Positions 27,310-37,195 of a DNA stretch of 64,000 nt are shown in pieces (within the stretch, counting starts at the first letter, position 1; each line of letters opens with the position of its first letter). The position numbers were made by a program, and so were the translations under genes. Origin of the DNA: Kiloniellales bacterium (lineage in GTDB: Bacteria; Pseudomonadota; Alphaproteobacteria; Kiloniellales; JAKSDN01). The DNA lies in contig JASJEC010000001.1 of NCBI GenBank assembly GCA_030064845.1, positions 1 to 64,000 of the forward strand, in the 5' to 3' direction. Below the pieces are notes generated by a model that was not told the origin of the DNA, did not search any database, and saw only the letters and a list, made by a program, of their open reading frames with translations.

Positions 27310-30300
27310 TGGAAGCCCCCGATGACGCTACGGTCGAAAGCGTTGATCACGCTGCCGGCCTTGACTTCGAACACAGCTTCGAGGCCGTCGGCCTCGAAGC
27401 TTAACCGATAGAGCTCCGAGCGTCCGGTGCCGGACAGTCTGCCCGCGTCGAGCAGGCGGAACAGCGCCCAGTCGCCTTCCTTCTTAATTCGCGGCCGCGC
27501 GGTGCCGGAGACCGGCTTGAACTCGACGACAGCCTGCATGAGCCCGTCGGGCGGCGGCCATTCCATGGGCTTCCAGCGCGTGTCCACGTGGCGGTAGAGG
27601 AGCCGCTTCTCCTCGCCCAGCTTGAACAGCACGTGGCGCGCGGCCTTGGTGAGCTTGACCGCCCGCATCTCGAAGCGGATCTTCGGTACCGCATTGTTCC
27701 CCGGGAAGAAGGCCTCCCGGATCCGGTCCGCGCGCTCGAACTGCTGAAGGGTGCTGCCCGAGATGCCCAACGAGACGCCGCTCGCCGAGCGGGCCTGCCA
27801 GGGCGTGACCGTGGTGTCGACGTAGGGGCTGAGGTGCTTGGCGATGAAGTTGTCCATCATGCCCTGGGGTCCGAAGAAGCGGGCGAAGTCGCTCAGGTTG
27901 GCGTCATTCGTGCTGTTCTTGATCAGGGGATAGCGGTTGGAGAATGCCCGCCGGCAGTAGCGCGCCATCTCGCCGGACCACGCCGAGTTCAGGCGTTCGC
28001 GGACGTTCCTCGCGGTCAGGGCGGTGGTCTGCCGGGCCAGCGTCGCCAGCCACCGGCCGAGCGGCTCCGGCTGAACGCCGGACTCGATCCGCAGGTTGTC
28101 GACCGCCTCGTCATTGTCCCCGCCGGTCCGCCGCGCGGTCTTCATATAGGCGTAGAGGTCGAAGATCAGCGCCAGCACCCGGTCAATCGGCGGTTTGCCG
28201 GCATCGGTGCGGAACAGGTTGTGGATGTCCTCGAAGCGGATCTCGACCGCCTCCGCCGGGTTGTCGATCAAGCCGGCCGCCTGGGCCGCCGGCGCCACCT
28301 CGAGAAGCTTTTCGAACTGCGCCTTGATGTTGGCCAGCCGGCCCGTCAGCGCCTCGCCCTCCAAGGCGGGATCGAGCGACATCAGCTTGGTTTCCTTGGT
28401 CACCGCGGCCAGAAGCAGGCTGACCGGGGAGTCCGGATCCGAGAGGACCCGGGCGACCTCACTGCCCTCGCCGAAGCTCTTGAAGGCCACGATGTCGATG
28501 TCGGCCAGATAATCCTCCCACACCTGGGCGTACTCCTCGAAATAGAGCGCGCTGACCGCGGCGGTCAGCTGCTTCGGGTCGAGGTCGCCCAGGCGCTCGC
28601 TGTACTCCGGCCCGAGAACCCAGCTCTCGTCGACCGCGACCTTGACCAGCTCGGGACTCTTGGCGAGGAAGAAGTTGGTGAAGCCGGCGCGGGTGAAGAG
28701 ACCCGGCACGCCCTCGGACATGGATTTCTCGCTCTTGCGCTGGAAGTACCTGTTGGCCGCATCCCCCAGCGCTTGGGTGGCGCGCCATTCCTCGAGCCTG
28801 CTCTGCTGGGCCTGCTGCTTAAGATCGGCGAATACCCTGGTCTCGACCGGCTCGTGGGACAGGACGGCGCGCGCTTGCTTGACCAGCCGCCCGTCCGGCT
28901 TGGGCGCGTCGATGTCGTATTCGAGAAGCGCGGTCAGGTGTCGTTCGAAGCTGTCCCGCGTCGCCTTGTTAGCCGCTCCCGGCAGTTGCCGGTTCCAGTC
29001 GAGGAGGATCCAGAACTTGAAGAACGCCGGGTCGAACACCGCGGGGTGGCTGACCATGAGGTACGCCTTGAGGGCCTGGTAGAGGACCTCCGGCTGATCG
29101 GCCGCCGCGTAGGCGCGGATCTGCTGCTCCAGTCCCTTCACGATGGGCGGCAGGAGCTGCGCGTTTAGGGCCCGCCGGTAGGCCGAGACGGCCGCGTCGC
29201 CCAGCTTGTCGCCCTGATAGAGGCCGAATCCCATGGCCAGGGAAACCGGCCGGTCCCGGTCATCGTAGCCGCCCGTGACGGCGCGCAGCTCGTCGAGTGG
29301 AAGCAGGACCTGCTGGATCGTCCCTTCGCCCTCGGCCATTTCCCGCGCGGTCGTCCGGTAGGCTTCGACCTCGGACTCCAGGTCGCCGATGTAGCTCCGG
29401 TTGGCGAGGAAGCTGGTCGTCCAGGACGCTGTGAGGGTCAAGAGCGCCAGGCCGGTGAGGGCATAGGCGCCCCGTTGGATCCAGCCCCGGTAGGTGTGCA
29501 GGAAGCCGGTATGGCCGACCAGGTCCGCCTCCTGGAACACCACGTCGCGCAGCAGCCGGGTCAGGAAGTAGCTGCGCCCCGGGCCGCTGAAGGCCGGCAG
29601 GGCCTGGCGGTCCAGGCCGAAGGTGCCGGAGATCGAGCTCAGGACGCGATCGATCGGATTGCCTTCCTGGGTGCCGCTCGAGAAATAGACACCCCGCAAC
29701 AGGCAAGGCTCCTCGAAGCGCGTCGGTTGGAAGGCCTCGGCGAGGAAGTCGGCGAGCACGTCCTTGAGTCCGCCGAACTGCTGGGTGAAGCCGTAGATCG
29801 CGCCGCGGCGCCGGGGATCGCGCTCCTGGTCGAGGCGGAAGGTCATGCGGTTGTCCAGCCGCTGAACCAGGGCGTCGAACTCGGCGGCGAAAGCTGGCAC
29901 CGCGCTCTCCGGCCGCTGCGACTGTTGCAGGGGAAAGGTCGCACCCCAGACCTGTCCGCGGCCTTCGCGGCCGAGATCTTCGAAGAACTCCACGAAGCCG
30001 GCGATCAGGTCACACTTGGTGAAGACCACGTAGACCGGAACCTTGACCTTAAGGTCGTTGGCCAGCTCCTGCAGGCGCTTGCGCACCGCCTGGGCGTGCA
30101 GGCCCCGATCGCTGCTGCTCTGCTGGGCGATGTCGAGCAGACTGAACGCGACGATAACGCCGTCGATCGGCCGCCGCCGCCGATGCCTGCGCAGGAGCTG
30201 GAGGAAACCCGACCATGCGGCGCTGTCGACCGCCTCGTCGCTGTCCTGGGTCGTGTAGCGTCCTGCGGTATCCAGCAGCACGGCCTCGTCGGTGAACCAC

Positions 30301-30827
30301 CAGTCGCAATTGCGCGTGCCGCCGACGCCCTGGATCGCGTCCTTGCCGAAGCGGTCCATCAGGGGGAACTTCAGGCCGGAGTTCTTGAGCGCGGTGGTCT
30401 TGCCGGCGCCGGGCGGGCCGATGATCAGGTACCAGGGCAGCTGGTAGAGCCTGCGGCGGCCGCCGCGCCCGCCCAGCTTGGCCTTTCTCAGGATCGCGAG
30501 GGACTCCTTGAAGCGGTCGCGGAGCGCGGCGATCTCCTCGTCGGAGGCCTGGCTGCCGGCGTCGGGACCCTCGGGCGCCGACGCCAGGCCTTCCATCACC
30601 TGGGCGTCGGTCTTGCGCGCCTTGAACAGCGACCAGACCGTCTGCACCAGCCAAAAAACCACGATCAGAAAGATCACGACCAGCCGGGTTTCCGGGAACT
30701 GGAGGGGCGCCCAGCCGGCGAAGGCGATGAACTCGCCGAGATACCAGATGATCAGGCACAGCAGGGCGATCCCGATGGCCGAGATGACCCAGCGGTTCGC
30801 GAGCCAGCCGAAGAGCTTGCGGAACAT
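27291..30827 (-). CDS. tssM: T6SS membrane-complex protein TssM (IcmF)
   Basis: An 1178-residue TssM/IcmF. Two transmembrane helices lie near residues 15-33 and 48-66, followed by a cytoplasmic NTPase domain with Walker A GPPGAGKTT at 137-145 and a DTAGRY Walker B region. A third helix lies near 455-475, then the large periplasmic IcmF/VasK domain. With TssJ and TssL it forms the trans-envelope channel. The Walker A motif is intact, unlike in some TssM proteins. It starts 56 bases after the tssL stop. Length is normal. Confidence 0.97.
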   Translation of the reverse strand: MFRKLFGWLANRWVISAIGIALLCLIIWYLGEFIAFAGWAPLQFPETRLVVIFLIVVFWLVQTVWSLFKARKTDAQVMEGLASAPEGPDAGSQASDEEIAALRDRFKESLAILRKAKLGGRGGRRRLYQLPWYLIIGPPGAGKTTALKNSGLKFPLMDRFGKDAIQGVGGTRNCDWWFTDEAVLLDTAGRYTTQDSDEAVDSAAWSGFLQLLRRHRRRRPIDGVIVAFSLLDIAQQSSSDRGLHAQAVRKRLQELANDLKVKVPVYVVFTKCDLIAGFVEFFEDLGREGRGQVWGATFPLQQSQRPESAVPAFAAEFDALVQRLDNRMTFRLDQERDPRRRGAIYGFTQQFGGLKDVLADFLAEAFQPTRFEEPCLLRGVYFSSGTQEGNPIDRVLSSISGTFGLDRQALPAFSGPGRSYFLTRLLRDVVFQEADLVGHTGFLHTYRGWIQRGAYALTGLALLTLTASWTTSFLANRSYIGDLESEVEAYRTTAREMAEGEGTIQQVLLPLDELRAVTGGYDDRDRPVSLAMGFGLYQGDKLGDAAVSAYRRALNAQLLPPIVKGLEQQIRAYAAADQPEVLYQALKAYLMVSHPAVFDPAFFKFWILLDWNRQLPGAANKATRDSFERHLTALLEYDIDAPKPDGRLVKQARAVLSHEPVETRVFADLKQQAQQSRLEEWRATQALGDAANRYFQRKSEKSMSEGVPGLFTRAGFTNFFLAKSPELVKVAVDESWVLGPEYSERLGDLDPKQLTAAVSALYFEEYAQVWEDYLADIDIVAFKSFGEGSEVARVLSDPDSPVSLLLAAVTKETKLMSLDPALEGEALTGRLANIKAQFEKLLEVAPAAQAAGLIDNPAEAVEIRFEDIHNLFRTDAGKPPIDRVLALIFDLYAYMKTARRTGGDNDEAVDNLRIESGVQPEPLGRWLATLARQTTALTARNVRERLNSAWSGEMARYCRRAFSNRYPLIKNSTNDANLSDFARFFGPQGMMDNFIAKHLSPYVDTTVTPWQARSASGVSLGISGSTLQQFERADRIREAFFPGNNAVPKIRFEMRAVKLTKAARHVLFKLGEEKRLLYRHVDTRWKPMEWPPPDGLMQAVVEFKPVSGTARPRIKKEGDWALFRLLDAGRLSGTGRSELYRLSFEADGLEAVFEVKAGSVINAFDRSVIGGFQCLGSL

Positions 30828-30883
30828 CTATCGCCCTTTCCGCGCCGCCGCGGCGCCTCGCCCTGTTGCCGTATTGCCGCGCG

Positions 30884-32266
30884 TCATTGCACCGGCACCC
30901 TGATTTCGACGCGCCGGTTGATCCGCCGCCCCTCGACGGTCTCGTTGTTCGCGATCGGATCGTCGGCGCCGCGGCCTTCGATCTTGAGGTTCTTGGTGCC
31001 GAGCGACGCGGCCAGGAACGTCGCCACCGACTTGGCCCGGGCGACCGAGAGATGCCAGTTGGACTGGAACTTCAGGCCGCGGACCGGATCGCTGTCCGTA
31101 TGTCCGGTCACCAGGACCGGCGTCGGCTCGTTCTTCAGCACCTCCGCAATACGGGTCAGGACCGGCTTGTAGTTGTCGGTCACCTGGGCGCTTCCCGAGC
31201 GGAACAGGTTCAGGTTGTGAACCAGGATCTTCGTCGCGTTCCCCAGATCGGAGACCTCCACCAGTCCCCGATCGATCTCCGGCTGCAACAGCGCTTGCAG
31301 GCGCTCGGCCGGACGTTCGGTCGGCGCCTGCTCGGCCACGGTGACGCGTTCGACGCGGACTGGCTCGCTGACCGGTTGCGGCAGCTGGACCAGGGGACCG
31401 CCTTCACGGCCCAGCTTGTTCATGCTGGCGAAAACGTCGTCGGACGAGCGGTTTATGGCGTAGCTGAAGCCGAGGAACATCAGCACCGCGATCCCGAGGG
31501 CCGTGACCGGCACGACCCACATGGGCACGATGCGGGCGACCGCCGGGCGGCGATCGGTCAGGCCCTGCCAGCGCGGTGACAGATCGCGTTCGATCTCGCC
31601 GCGCTGATTTCGAATCGCGCGGTAGAGGTTCTGGGTGATCGCCTCCAGTTCCTGCTGGCCGTCCTCGACGACCGCGTACTTGCCTTGGAACCCGAGGCAG
31701 AGGCAGAGGTGCAGGAACTCCAGCAGGTCTATGTTGGCGGCGGGGTTCTCCATCATGCGGTCGACGATCTGGAAGAACTTGGCGCCGCCGCGGGCCTCGT
31801 TATGGAGGGTGACCAGGACGCTCTCGTGGGACCAGCTGCTCTGGCTGCCCCAGGGCATGGAGAGCACCGACTCGTCGATCAGGGCGGCCAGGGCGTAGCG
31901 GGCGGCGTAGGCCGCCTCGGCGTTGGCGCCGAACTCCCGGGCCTGGGATTCAAAACTCTTCACCAGGCCGATCACGCTGTTGCGCAGGCCTTCCGGGTCG
32001 GGATGCTGGGGCGTCTCGCGCAGCCGCCGGACCAGCGCGAAGGCGGCGCCCGCCGCCTTGATCAGCGGGTTCTTCCCGCTGCCCACGATGTTCGGAACGG
32101 CGCCTGCGGGCGGTGGCGGCGGCGGCGCCGCACGGGGCGGCGGCGGGGCCGGCGCCGGGGACTCGCCGGTCGGTCGGCGCCGGCCGCCCGGCGCCGGAAC
32201 GATGATCGTGCGTTCGAGATCTTCCGGCTCGCTGTTGAAATCTGCGAAGGGATCACGTTCCGGCAT
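30884..32266 (-). CDS. tssL: T6SS membrane-complex protein TssL with OmpA-like peptidoglycan-binding domain
   Basis: A 460-residue evolved TssL. A Pro-rich N-terminus (about 20-60, RAAPPPPPPAG) precedes the DotU domain (about 65-225; FVLRRLRET-like start and FLELLHLCLCLGFQGKY-type helices). One transmembrane helix lies near 248-268 (VPVTALGIAVLMFLGFSYA). The C-terminal OmpA domain has TGHTDSDPVRG and NRRVEIRVP, which anchor to peptidoglycan, so no separate TagL is needed. ATG 32266 is five bases after the tssK stop and is preferred to TTG 32290 inside tssK. Confidence 0.95.
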   Translation of the reverse strand: MPERDPFADFNSEPEDLERTIIVPAPGGRRRPTGESPAPAPPPPRAAPPPPPPAGAVPNIVGSGKNPLIKAAGAAFALVRRLRETPQHPDPEGLRNSVIGLVKSFESQAREFGANAEAAYAARYALAALIDESVLSMPWGSQSSWSHESVLVTLHNEARGGAKFFQIVDRMMENPAANIDLLEFLHLCLCLGFQGKYAVVEDGQQELEAITQNLYRAIRNQRGEIERDLSPRWQGLTDRRPAVARIVPMWVVPVTALGIAVLMFLGFSYAINRSSDDVFASMNKLGREGGPLVQLPQPVSEPVRVERVTVAEQAPTERPAERLQALLQPEIDRGLVEVSDLGNATKILVHNLNLFRSGSAQVTDNYKPVLTRIAEVLKNEPTPVLVTGHTDSDPVRGLKFQSNWHLSVARAKSVATFLAASLGTKNLKIEGRGADDPIANNETVEGRRINRRVEIRVPVQ

Positions 32267-32271
32267 GGCTG

Positions 32272-33606
32272 TTACCGTCTGATGGCCCAAAGGGAGAGTT
32301 CAAGTCCGGGGAAACGGCCGGCGACGTGGAGCGCGAGGCCGCCGGAGCTTTCGAGGTCCTTCCAGAAGCCGCTTTTGCTGTCCATGGCGAAGTAGGTCAG
32401 GCCGGCATGGAACGGGATCTGTCTCGGCGCGACCGGCAGCGCCTCCAGGCCGATTCCCGGCAGCGCCTTGTTGACCAGATCCCGGATCTTCTCGACCGGC
32501 CCGATCTTGATCTGGGCCGGAAAGGTGCGGCGCAGGGATTCGGCCGGCACCTCGGCTCCAACGGCCAGCACGAAGAGTGCGTCGCCCAGCATGCTCTTGT
32601 CCGCGATGGTCGCGACCCTTATGCCGAACTTCCGCTCTTCCAGCGGAATCGCCACCGCGCGCCGCTCCAGAACCATGCTGAGGGACTGACGCAGCACTGC
32701 GAAGACCGTCTCGAAGCTCTCCTTGAGAGCTTCGTGGCGATAGGCCGGAAAGGCCGGTGGCCGCTTCGTCTCGGTCGTGAAGGTCGAGAGCTCGCCGGCC
32801 ATCTCGATCAGGATCCGGAAGAGCGCCTCGGGATGGATATGCTGCTGCCGTGCCAGATGGGTCACCAGGGGCTGGTAGCGGTTGACCACCTGAAGGAACA
32901 GGAAATCGGCTGTCTCGGCGGTACCGCCCCGGCCCGGTTCGGCCATACGGCCGGCCAGGCTCTCGGCCCGCTGGTTGAGAAGGCCCTCGAGTTCGCGCAG
33001 AAAGCCGGAGAGCTTAGGCGCCGCCTGGCAGTCAATCGCCGAGGGAATGTAGTCGTCGTCGAAGAGGACCTTCTTGTCGGAGCCGACCTGAACGATCCGG
33101 GCCAGTCCGAGACAGTGATAGCCCTCGCGCTCCTCGCTCTCGAGCAGTAGCCGGAACGCCAGCCGCCCGACCTGGATCTGGGCCGGGTGATCGGCGATGC
33201 CGCTGGCGTCGTTCGCCTCGGACTCGCTCGACTGGTATCGGCGATGGCCGTTGGCGCTGCCGTTCAGCGCGATGTCCAGGCCCTGCGCGTCGCGCACCGG
33301 CAGGGCCAGGTAGATGATGGCGTTCTCCACGTCCTCGGACAGGTCGCGGCTAATCGGCGCATCGGCCTCTCCGGGCAGATCGAAATGCGTGCCGTCCGGC
33401 ATGATGCCGCTGCACTGTGTGAGGGCGAACTTGCCAGTCTCCAGCAGATCCGCGTCGATCTTGAGCGCCTCGACACCCCAGGCGTGGGGTTGCATGGCCG
33501 ACGAGCACTTGCCGATCAGGTTCTCGAAATAGCGGTCCTGCTGCTGAAAATGCTGGGGACGCAGAAACATCCCCTCGGACCAGACGACCTTATTCACGAG
33601 TGTCAT
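32272..33606 (-). CDS. tssK: T6SS baseplate-membrane connector TssK
   Basis: A 444-residue TssK (VasE/ImpJ family). The N-terminus, NKVVWSEGMFLRPQHFQQQDRYFENLI, is the family signature, and AVGAEVPAESLRRTFPAQIKIGP lies in the C-terminal half. TssK trimers join the TssFG baseplate to TssL/TssM. The gene is full length and 80 bases downstream of tssJ in the same operon. ATG 33606 is well placed just before the conserved start. Confidence 0.97.
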   Translation of the reverse strand: MTLVNKVVWSEGMFLRPQHFQQQDRYFENLIGKCSSAMQPHAWGVEALKIDADLLETGKFALTQCSGIMPDGTHFDLPGEADAPISRDLSEDVENAIIYLALPVRDAQGLDIALNGSANGHRRYQSSESEANDASGIADHPAQIQVGRLAFRLLLESEEREGYHCLGLARIVQVGSDKKVLFDDDYIPSAIDCQAAPKLSGFLRELEGLLNQRAESLAGRMAEPGRGGTAETADFLFLQVVNRYQPLVTHLARQQHIHPEALFRILIEMAGELSTFTTETKRPPAFPAYRHEALKESFETVFAVLRQSLSMVLERRAVAIPLEERKFGIRVATIADKSMLGDALFVLAVGAEVPAESLRRTFPAQIKIGPVEKIRDLVNKALPGIGLEALPVAPRQIPFHAGLTYFAMDSKSGFWKDLESSGGLALHVAGRFPGLELSLWAIRR

Positions 33607-33686
33607 GTACTTCCCTGTCCAATATCACCCTCGAGACCGCGGTGCGCCCCGCACGGGCCGGGCCGGCCGGCGGGCGTCTGCCGCAA

Positions 33687-34208
33687 TCAGTCGACCTCGA
33701 CGATCTCCACCGTGAGCCGCTGGAAAGCGACGGTAATGTCGGTCGAGCTTCCTTCCTCGACCTCGACCACGGCCCGCCACGAGGCGTTGTCCAGGTCACG
33801 GTATCCGGCCATGAACCCGACGTAGCGCACTTCCGGCTGGAGCTCGCGCTCGATTTCCAGCTTCTCGCCCGGCAGGAGCTCGAACTCCTCCTTACCCTTC
33901 ATGTCATCCCCCAGCTCCGCGACATCGCTGTCGTAGAGGGAAAAGAAGGTCGCGTTGTTGAAGGAAGTGGGCGACTTCAGCTCGTAGAGCCGGACCACCA
34001 GCGGAGAGGCCTCGCCGTCAGCGTCGGGATTGACGTCGTCCGAGGCCTCCATGTTCGCCTCGATCTCGGTCGGCCCCTCTTCGAACATCTTGTCCAGGAC
34101 CGCCGAGGTGACGCCCGATGCGGCGTCCGAGATGCAGCCCGCCAGAAACAGCAGGGCCAACAAGCTCGCCGCAAGCTTTGCTCCTCGCGGGATCGTCGCG
34201 TTGATCAT
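33687..34208 (-). CDS. tssJ: T6SS outer-membrane lipoprotein TssJ
   Basis: A 173-residue lipoprotein. The signal peptide has a hydrophobic core (LAASLLALLFLAGC) ending in a lipobox LAGC with the lipidated Cys at about residue 25. The mature part is a beta-sandwich pattern with VVRLYELKSPTSFNNATFFSLYD, as usual for TssJ. A polar, acidic segment (MEASDDVNPDADGEAS) between is longer than in many homologues. TssJ anchors TssM to the outer membrane. It lies 44 bases after tagH and 80 bases before tssK. Confidence 0.95.
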   Translation of the reverse strand: MINATIPRGAKLAASLLALLFLAGCISDAASGVTSAVLDKMFEEGPTEIEANMEASDDVNPDADGEASPLVVRLYELKSPTSFNNATFFSLYDSDVAELGDDMKGKEEFELLPGEKLEIERELQPEVRYVGFMAGYRDLDNASWRAVVEVEEGSSTDITVAFQRLTVEIVEVD

Positions 34209-34252
34209 GGCTCACCCCATCTCCCCGTTAGCGTCCGCCCCGGCGGCGCGGC

Positions 34253-35752
34253 TCAGGCCCGCCGGCGCTTCTGTCTTCGTACCTGCTCCTCGTATGCCTT
34301 GCCGAACTCGCGCCCGAAGACGCTGTGGAAGTCCTCTTCGGCTTCCGCGGCCATCTTCTCGTAAAGCTTGGTGAAGGCGTCCCAATAGCGGGCCTTCTTG
34401 CCGCCGAGCATGGCGGATGCGCTCTTCTCGCGCGCCATGCGGTCTTCGAGAGCTGCTGGATCGAAGCGGGCGAGCAGGCCGTTGAGCGCCTGTTGCATGC
34501 CCGCCAGCATGGCGATCTGGTGTGCCTTGAGGTCGTCGACCGCTTCCTGCACGGCGGTGACCGGCGGCAGGTAGCCCTTGCCCGACTTGGTCAGCAGCGT
34601 GCTCATGGCTTCGTCGACGTTGAGCGAGAACTTCAGGGGATTGTTCTCGACCGGCTGAATCACCGTCTGCGTAAGGCGGAACTCGTTCTTGATGCTGCTG
34701 CGCGCGGACAGGATCTCCATCATCCCCTGGATCATCTCGCGATAGACGCGGCCGAGGATCTCGGCGGTTTCCCGTTGCCGCGCCGGGTCGATCCGCAGGT
34801 CGGTGAGGCCGGCGGCTCTCAGGAAGTGTTCAAGGAACACGTCCTCCGGGGCCGCGCTCTCCTCGGTCTTCGGCGCCGGCTGGGGCGCCGGCGCCGCTTG
34901 GGCCGCGGGCGGCGCCACTTGGGCCGCGGGCGGCACGGCTTCGGCCGTGGGCGGCGCGGCGGCCGGCGGCGGGGGCGGTTCCTCGATCGGCTCTGCGCGT
35001 TCGTCGGGGCTGTCCAGCCAGTCCTCCGGAATGGCACCCGGGATCTCGAACACATCCTGGTCGCTCGGGATGTGCTCGATCGCCGACGCGGTCTCGCTGC
35101 CGAGCGGATTGGCCGGCGGCTCGAGCGGGTCCAGCTCGAAGCTCTCGTCGGGGATCGGTAGCGGGGCGGCCTCGGTGAAACTGGTCGTGCGGCTCGTGAC
35201 CTCGCCCCCGGGTCCCAGCAACTCGTCGAGTTCGCTTCCCTCGGCAGCGTGGCCGCTGCGGCCCGGGCCGAGCAAATCGTCCAAGAAGGCGTCGTCCGGC
35301 AGGGCCGCCGTCTCTTGCCGGGTCGTCGGGGCGAAGGCGCCGACCGGCGCCAGTGCCGGCTCGGGCCGCGCTGCGGCGGCGGCCGCGAGCGTCGCCATGA
35401 ACTCGAAATGGCTGATCCTGATCCGGTCGCCGTCCTGCAGTGCCACGCTATTGCCGCGCCCGACCGGCTCGGTGGCCGCGTTGACGAACACGCCGTTTGA
35501 GCTGGTGTCGGTCAGCACGTAGCCTTCGTCGACCGAGGCGATGGCGCAGTGTTGCTTGGAGATCACCCGCTCCGGATCGGGCAAGACCCAATCGTTCTCG
35601 CGGCCGCGCCCAATCGTCAGGGTGCCGGACCCCAGAGTCCTCTGGTTATCGCCGGCTCCAAGGAGACGGTGATCATCCAGTATCTGCAGCGTCAGCGTCA
35701 CCCAGCCACCTCGTCGCGCCTCTTCGTCTCGCAGCAGCCGGTCGTCCATCAT
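34253..35752 (-). CDS. tagH: T6SS FHA-domain protein TagH (Fha)
   Basis: A 499-residue protein. An N-terminal FHA domain (about 25-115) shows LTIGRGRENDWVLPDPERVISKQHC and SSNGVFVNA, the phosphothreonine-binding fold. A long Glu/Pro/Ala-rich linker (about 120-310) follows. The C-terminal TagH domain includes FLRAAGLTDLRIDPARQ and MQALNGLLARFDP. FHA proteins relay PpkA phosphorylation to the membrane complex and are the TagF target. It is the first gene of tagH-tssJ-tssK-tssL-tssM-tagF; a CGATTGCAAG palindrome lies about 80 bases upstream. ATG codons at 35752 and 35749 are both possible starts. Confidence 0.93.
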   Translation of the reverse strand: MMDDRLLRDEEARRGGWVTLTLQILDDHRLLGAGDNQRTLGSGTLTIGRGRENDWVLPDPERVISKQHCAIASVDEGYVLTDTSSNGVFVNAATEPVGRGNSVALQDGDRIRISHFEFMATLAAAAAARPEPALAPVGAFAPTTRQETAALPDDAFLDDLLGPGRSGHAAEGSELDELLGPGGEVTSRTTSFTEAAPLPIPDESFELDPLEPPANPLGSETASAIEHIPSDQDVFEIPGAIPEDWLDSPDERAEPIEEPPPPPAAAPPTAEAVPPAAQVAPPAAQAAPAPQPAPKTEESAAPEDVFLEHFLRAAGLTDLRIDPARQRETAEILGRVYREMIQGMMEILSARSSIKNEFRLTQTVIQPVENNPLKFSLNVDEAMSTLLTKSGKGYLPPVTAVQEAVDDLKAHQIAMLAGMQQALNGLLARFDPAALEDRMAREKSASAMLGGKKARYWDAFTKLYEKMAAEAEEDFHSVFGREFGKAYEEQVRRQKRRRA

Positions 35753-35832
35753 CGACCCGCACCAACCCGGAGGCTATGCCCTTGATGAGGTTAGCATAGC
35801 CATTTCGCCCGCGCCAATCCGGCACGGGCTGG

Positions 35833-35875
35833 CGATTGCAAGTGCAAATCGTGCAGACTTAGGATCTTGCAATCG
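35833..35875. promoter_or_regulatory. Perfect 10-bp inverted repeat upstream of tagH
   Basis: CGATTGCAAG (35833-35842) and CTTGCAATCG (35866-35875) are exact complements separated by 23 bases. The site lies 81 bases before the tagH ATG and 58 bases after the leftward P1-peptidase stop. There is no T run for a terminator, and the half-site contains TTGCAA, itself palindromic, so an operator for the tagH-tagF operon is the better reading. The regulator is unknown. Confidence 0.45.
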
Positions 35876-35933
35876 AGTGTTTATGCCCGGTCTCATGAAG
35901 CCGGGCCGATCTCGCGTCTTGAGCCTGCCTCCT

Positions 35934-37049
35934 TCAGTGTCCCGCCCGGCTCTGCAGGCCCAGGACCTGCGCCAGGCGCTCTCTCGGCAGCGCGACGGAC
36001 GTCCTGCCGTCCCGGCCCACCATTGTCTCGTTGGCGATCATTGAATCAATGATGGCTTCGTCGACCGCCTGCACAACGGCCTGGAACAGGGGATCGAGAG
36101 CGTCGTTCGTCAGGAAGACCGCCTGCCGGTCGCCCGCACCGCTCGACCAGATTCCGCCGTTGGCTGTCGAGAAGGCTAGAAAGATATCGCCCGATCCGTT
36201 GTGAGAAATACCACCTGATCGTGCCATGCCGAGCGAAATTCGACGCGCCAGACGTTTCAGCTGATGGGGCAGGAGCGGAGCGTCGGTTGCCGCCAGCGCG
36301 ATGATCGATCCGGCCGGCTTGCTGCGAAGCTCGTCGCCGGTCAAGTGGCGGCCGACGTTCACGCCGGCGATCACCAGTTCGTGGCGCAGCCCGAAGTTGG
36401 CCTGCACGAAGACCCCGAGCGTGTAGTCCCGGTCCCCAAGGGAGACCCGGCGCGACGCGCTGCCCGAGCCGCCCTTGAAGTCGTAGCAGATCATGCCCGT
36501 ACCGCCGCCCACGCTGCCGAGTTCGATGGCGCCGCCGCGGGCGTTGTCGAGCGCTGCGAAGACGTGGTGGTCACGCAGGTGGAAACCGTTGATGTCGTTG
36601 AGATCACCGTCATAGGTCTCGCCCGCCGTCGGCAGGCCCCAGGCGTCCGCCGGCAGACCGTGACGTTCGACCAGCCAGCGGATCGTCGCGTCGCGGGCGA
36701 GGCCGCAGGAATGCGTGTTTGTCAGGGTGACCGGCCCTTCCAGCTGGCCCGACTCCTCGATCCAGTGGCTGCCGGTCAGCTCGCCGTTTCCGTTCAGCGC
36801 GTGGATGCCGGCGAACACCGGCCGGTCGGCGCCGGCCCTGCCGCGCGGCAGGATCGCCGTCACCCCGGTGCGGACCGGCCCCTGGCCGACCACGAGGGGG
36901 CCGTCCCCCTCGATGATCGTCGTATAGCCGACCTCGACGCCGGGCACGTCGGTGACGGCGTTGACCGGGCCGGGATCGCCGTCGAACGGCAGTCCCAGCG
37001 CTCGGCCGCGGGGCTTGCCGCCAGGGGTGGCGTGATGGGGATGGGACAC
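35934..37049 (-). CDS. P1-family peptidase (DmpA/L-aminopeptidase-D-esterase type)
   Basis: A 371-residue Ntn-fold hydrolase of family S58. Landmarks are NAVTDVPGVEVGYTTI near the start, TNTHSCGLARDA, GSVGGGTGMICYDFKGGSG, and HNGSGDIFLAFSTANG, in which Ser286 should be the nucleophile freed by self-cleavage after Gly285. The frame is open to 37163, but the extra residues are Arg-rich; GTG 37049, with an AGGAGG 12 bases upstream, is chosen. Members release N-terminal L- or D-amino acids or beta-peptides. No signal peptide. It follows nothing obvious and may end before the tagH operon. Confidence 0.87.
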   Translation of the reverse strand: MSHPHHATPGGKPRGRALGLPFDGDPGPVNAVTDVPGVEVGYTTIIEGDGPLVVGQGPVRTGVTAILPRGRAGADRPVFAGIHALNGNGELTGSHWIEESGQLEGPVTLTNTHSCGLARDATIRWLVERHGLPADAWGLPTAGETYDGDLNDINGFHLRDHHVFAALDNARGGAIELGSVGGGTGMICYDFKGGSGSASRRVSLGDRDYTLGVFVQANFGLRHELVIAGVNVGRHLTGDELRSKPAGSIIALAATDAPLLPHQLKRLARRISLGMARSGGISHNGSGDIFLAFSTANGGIWSSGAGDRQAVFLTNDALDPLFQAVVQAVDEAIIDSMIANETMVGRDGRTSVALPRERLAQVLGLQSRAGH

Positions 37050-37195
37050 GAGCGGGCGAGACCTCCTGGCGCGAGGAACGGCGGTCCGGCGACGATCATA
37101 GCACTGTGGGCGGCGGCTTGAAGTGTCGGCGCCGGGACGTGCATAGTCGTTCCTCGCAAGCATGCCCTACACTTGGAAATGGCGGAAGGACGGCG

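Noticed and set aside
27588-29168. 526-codon open frame on the plus strand across tssM
   Set aside because: Shadow of tssM; no start context or domain.
37050-37163. N-terminal extension of the P1 peptidase
   Set aside because: Arg-rich, overlaps the divergent promoter region for the aminotransferase, and has no family sequence.
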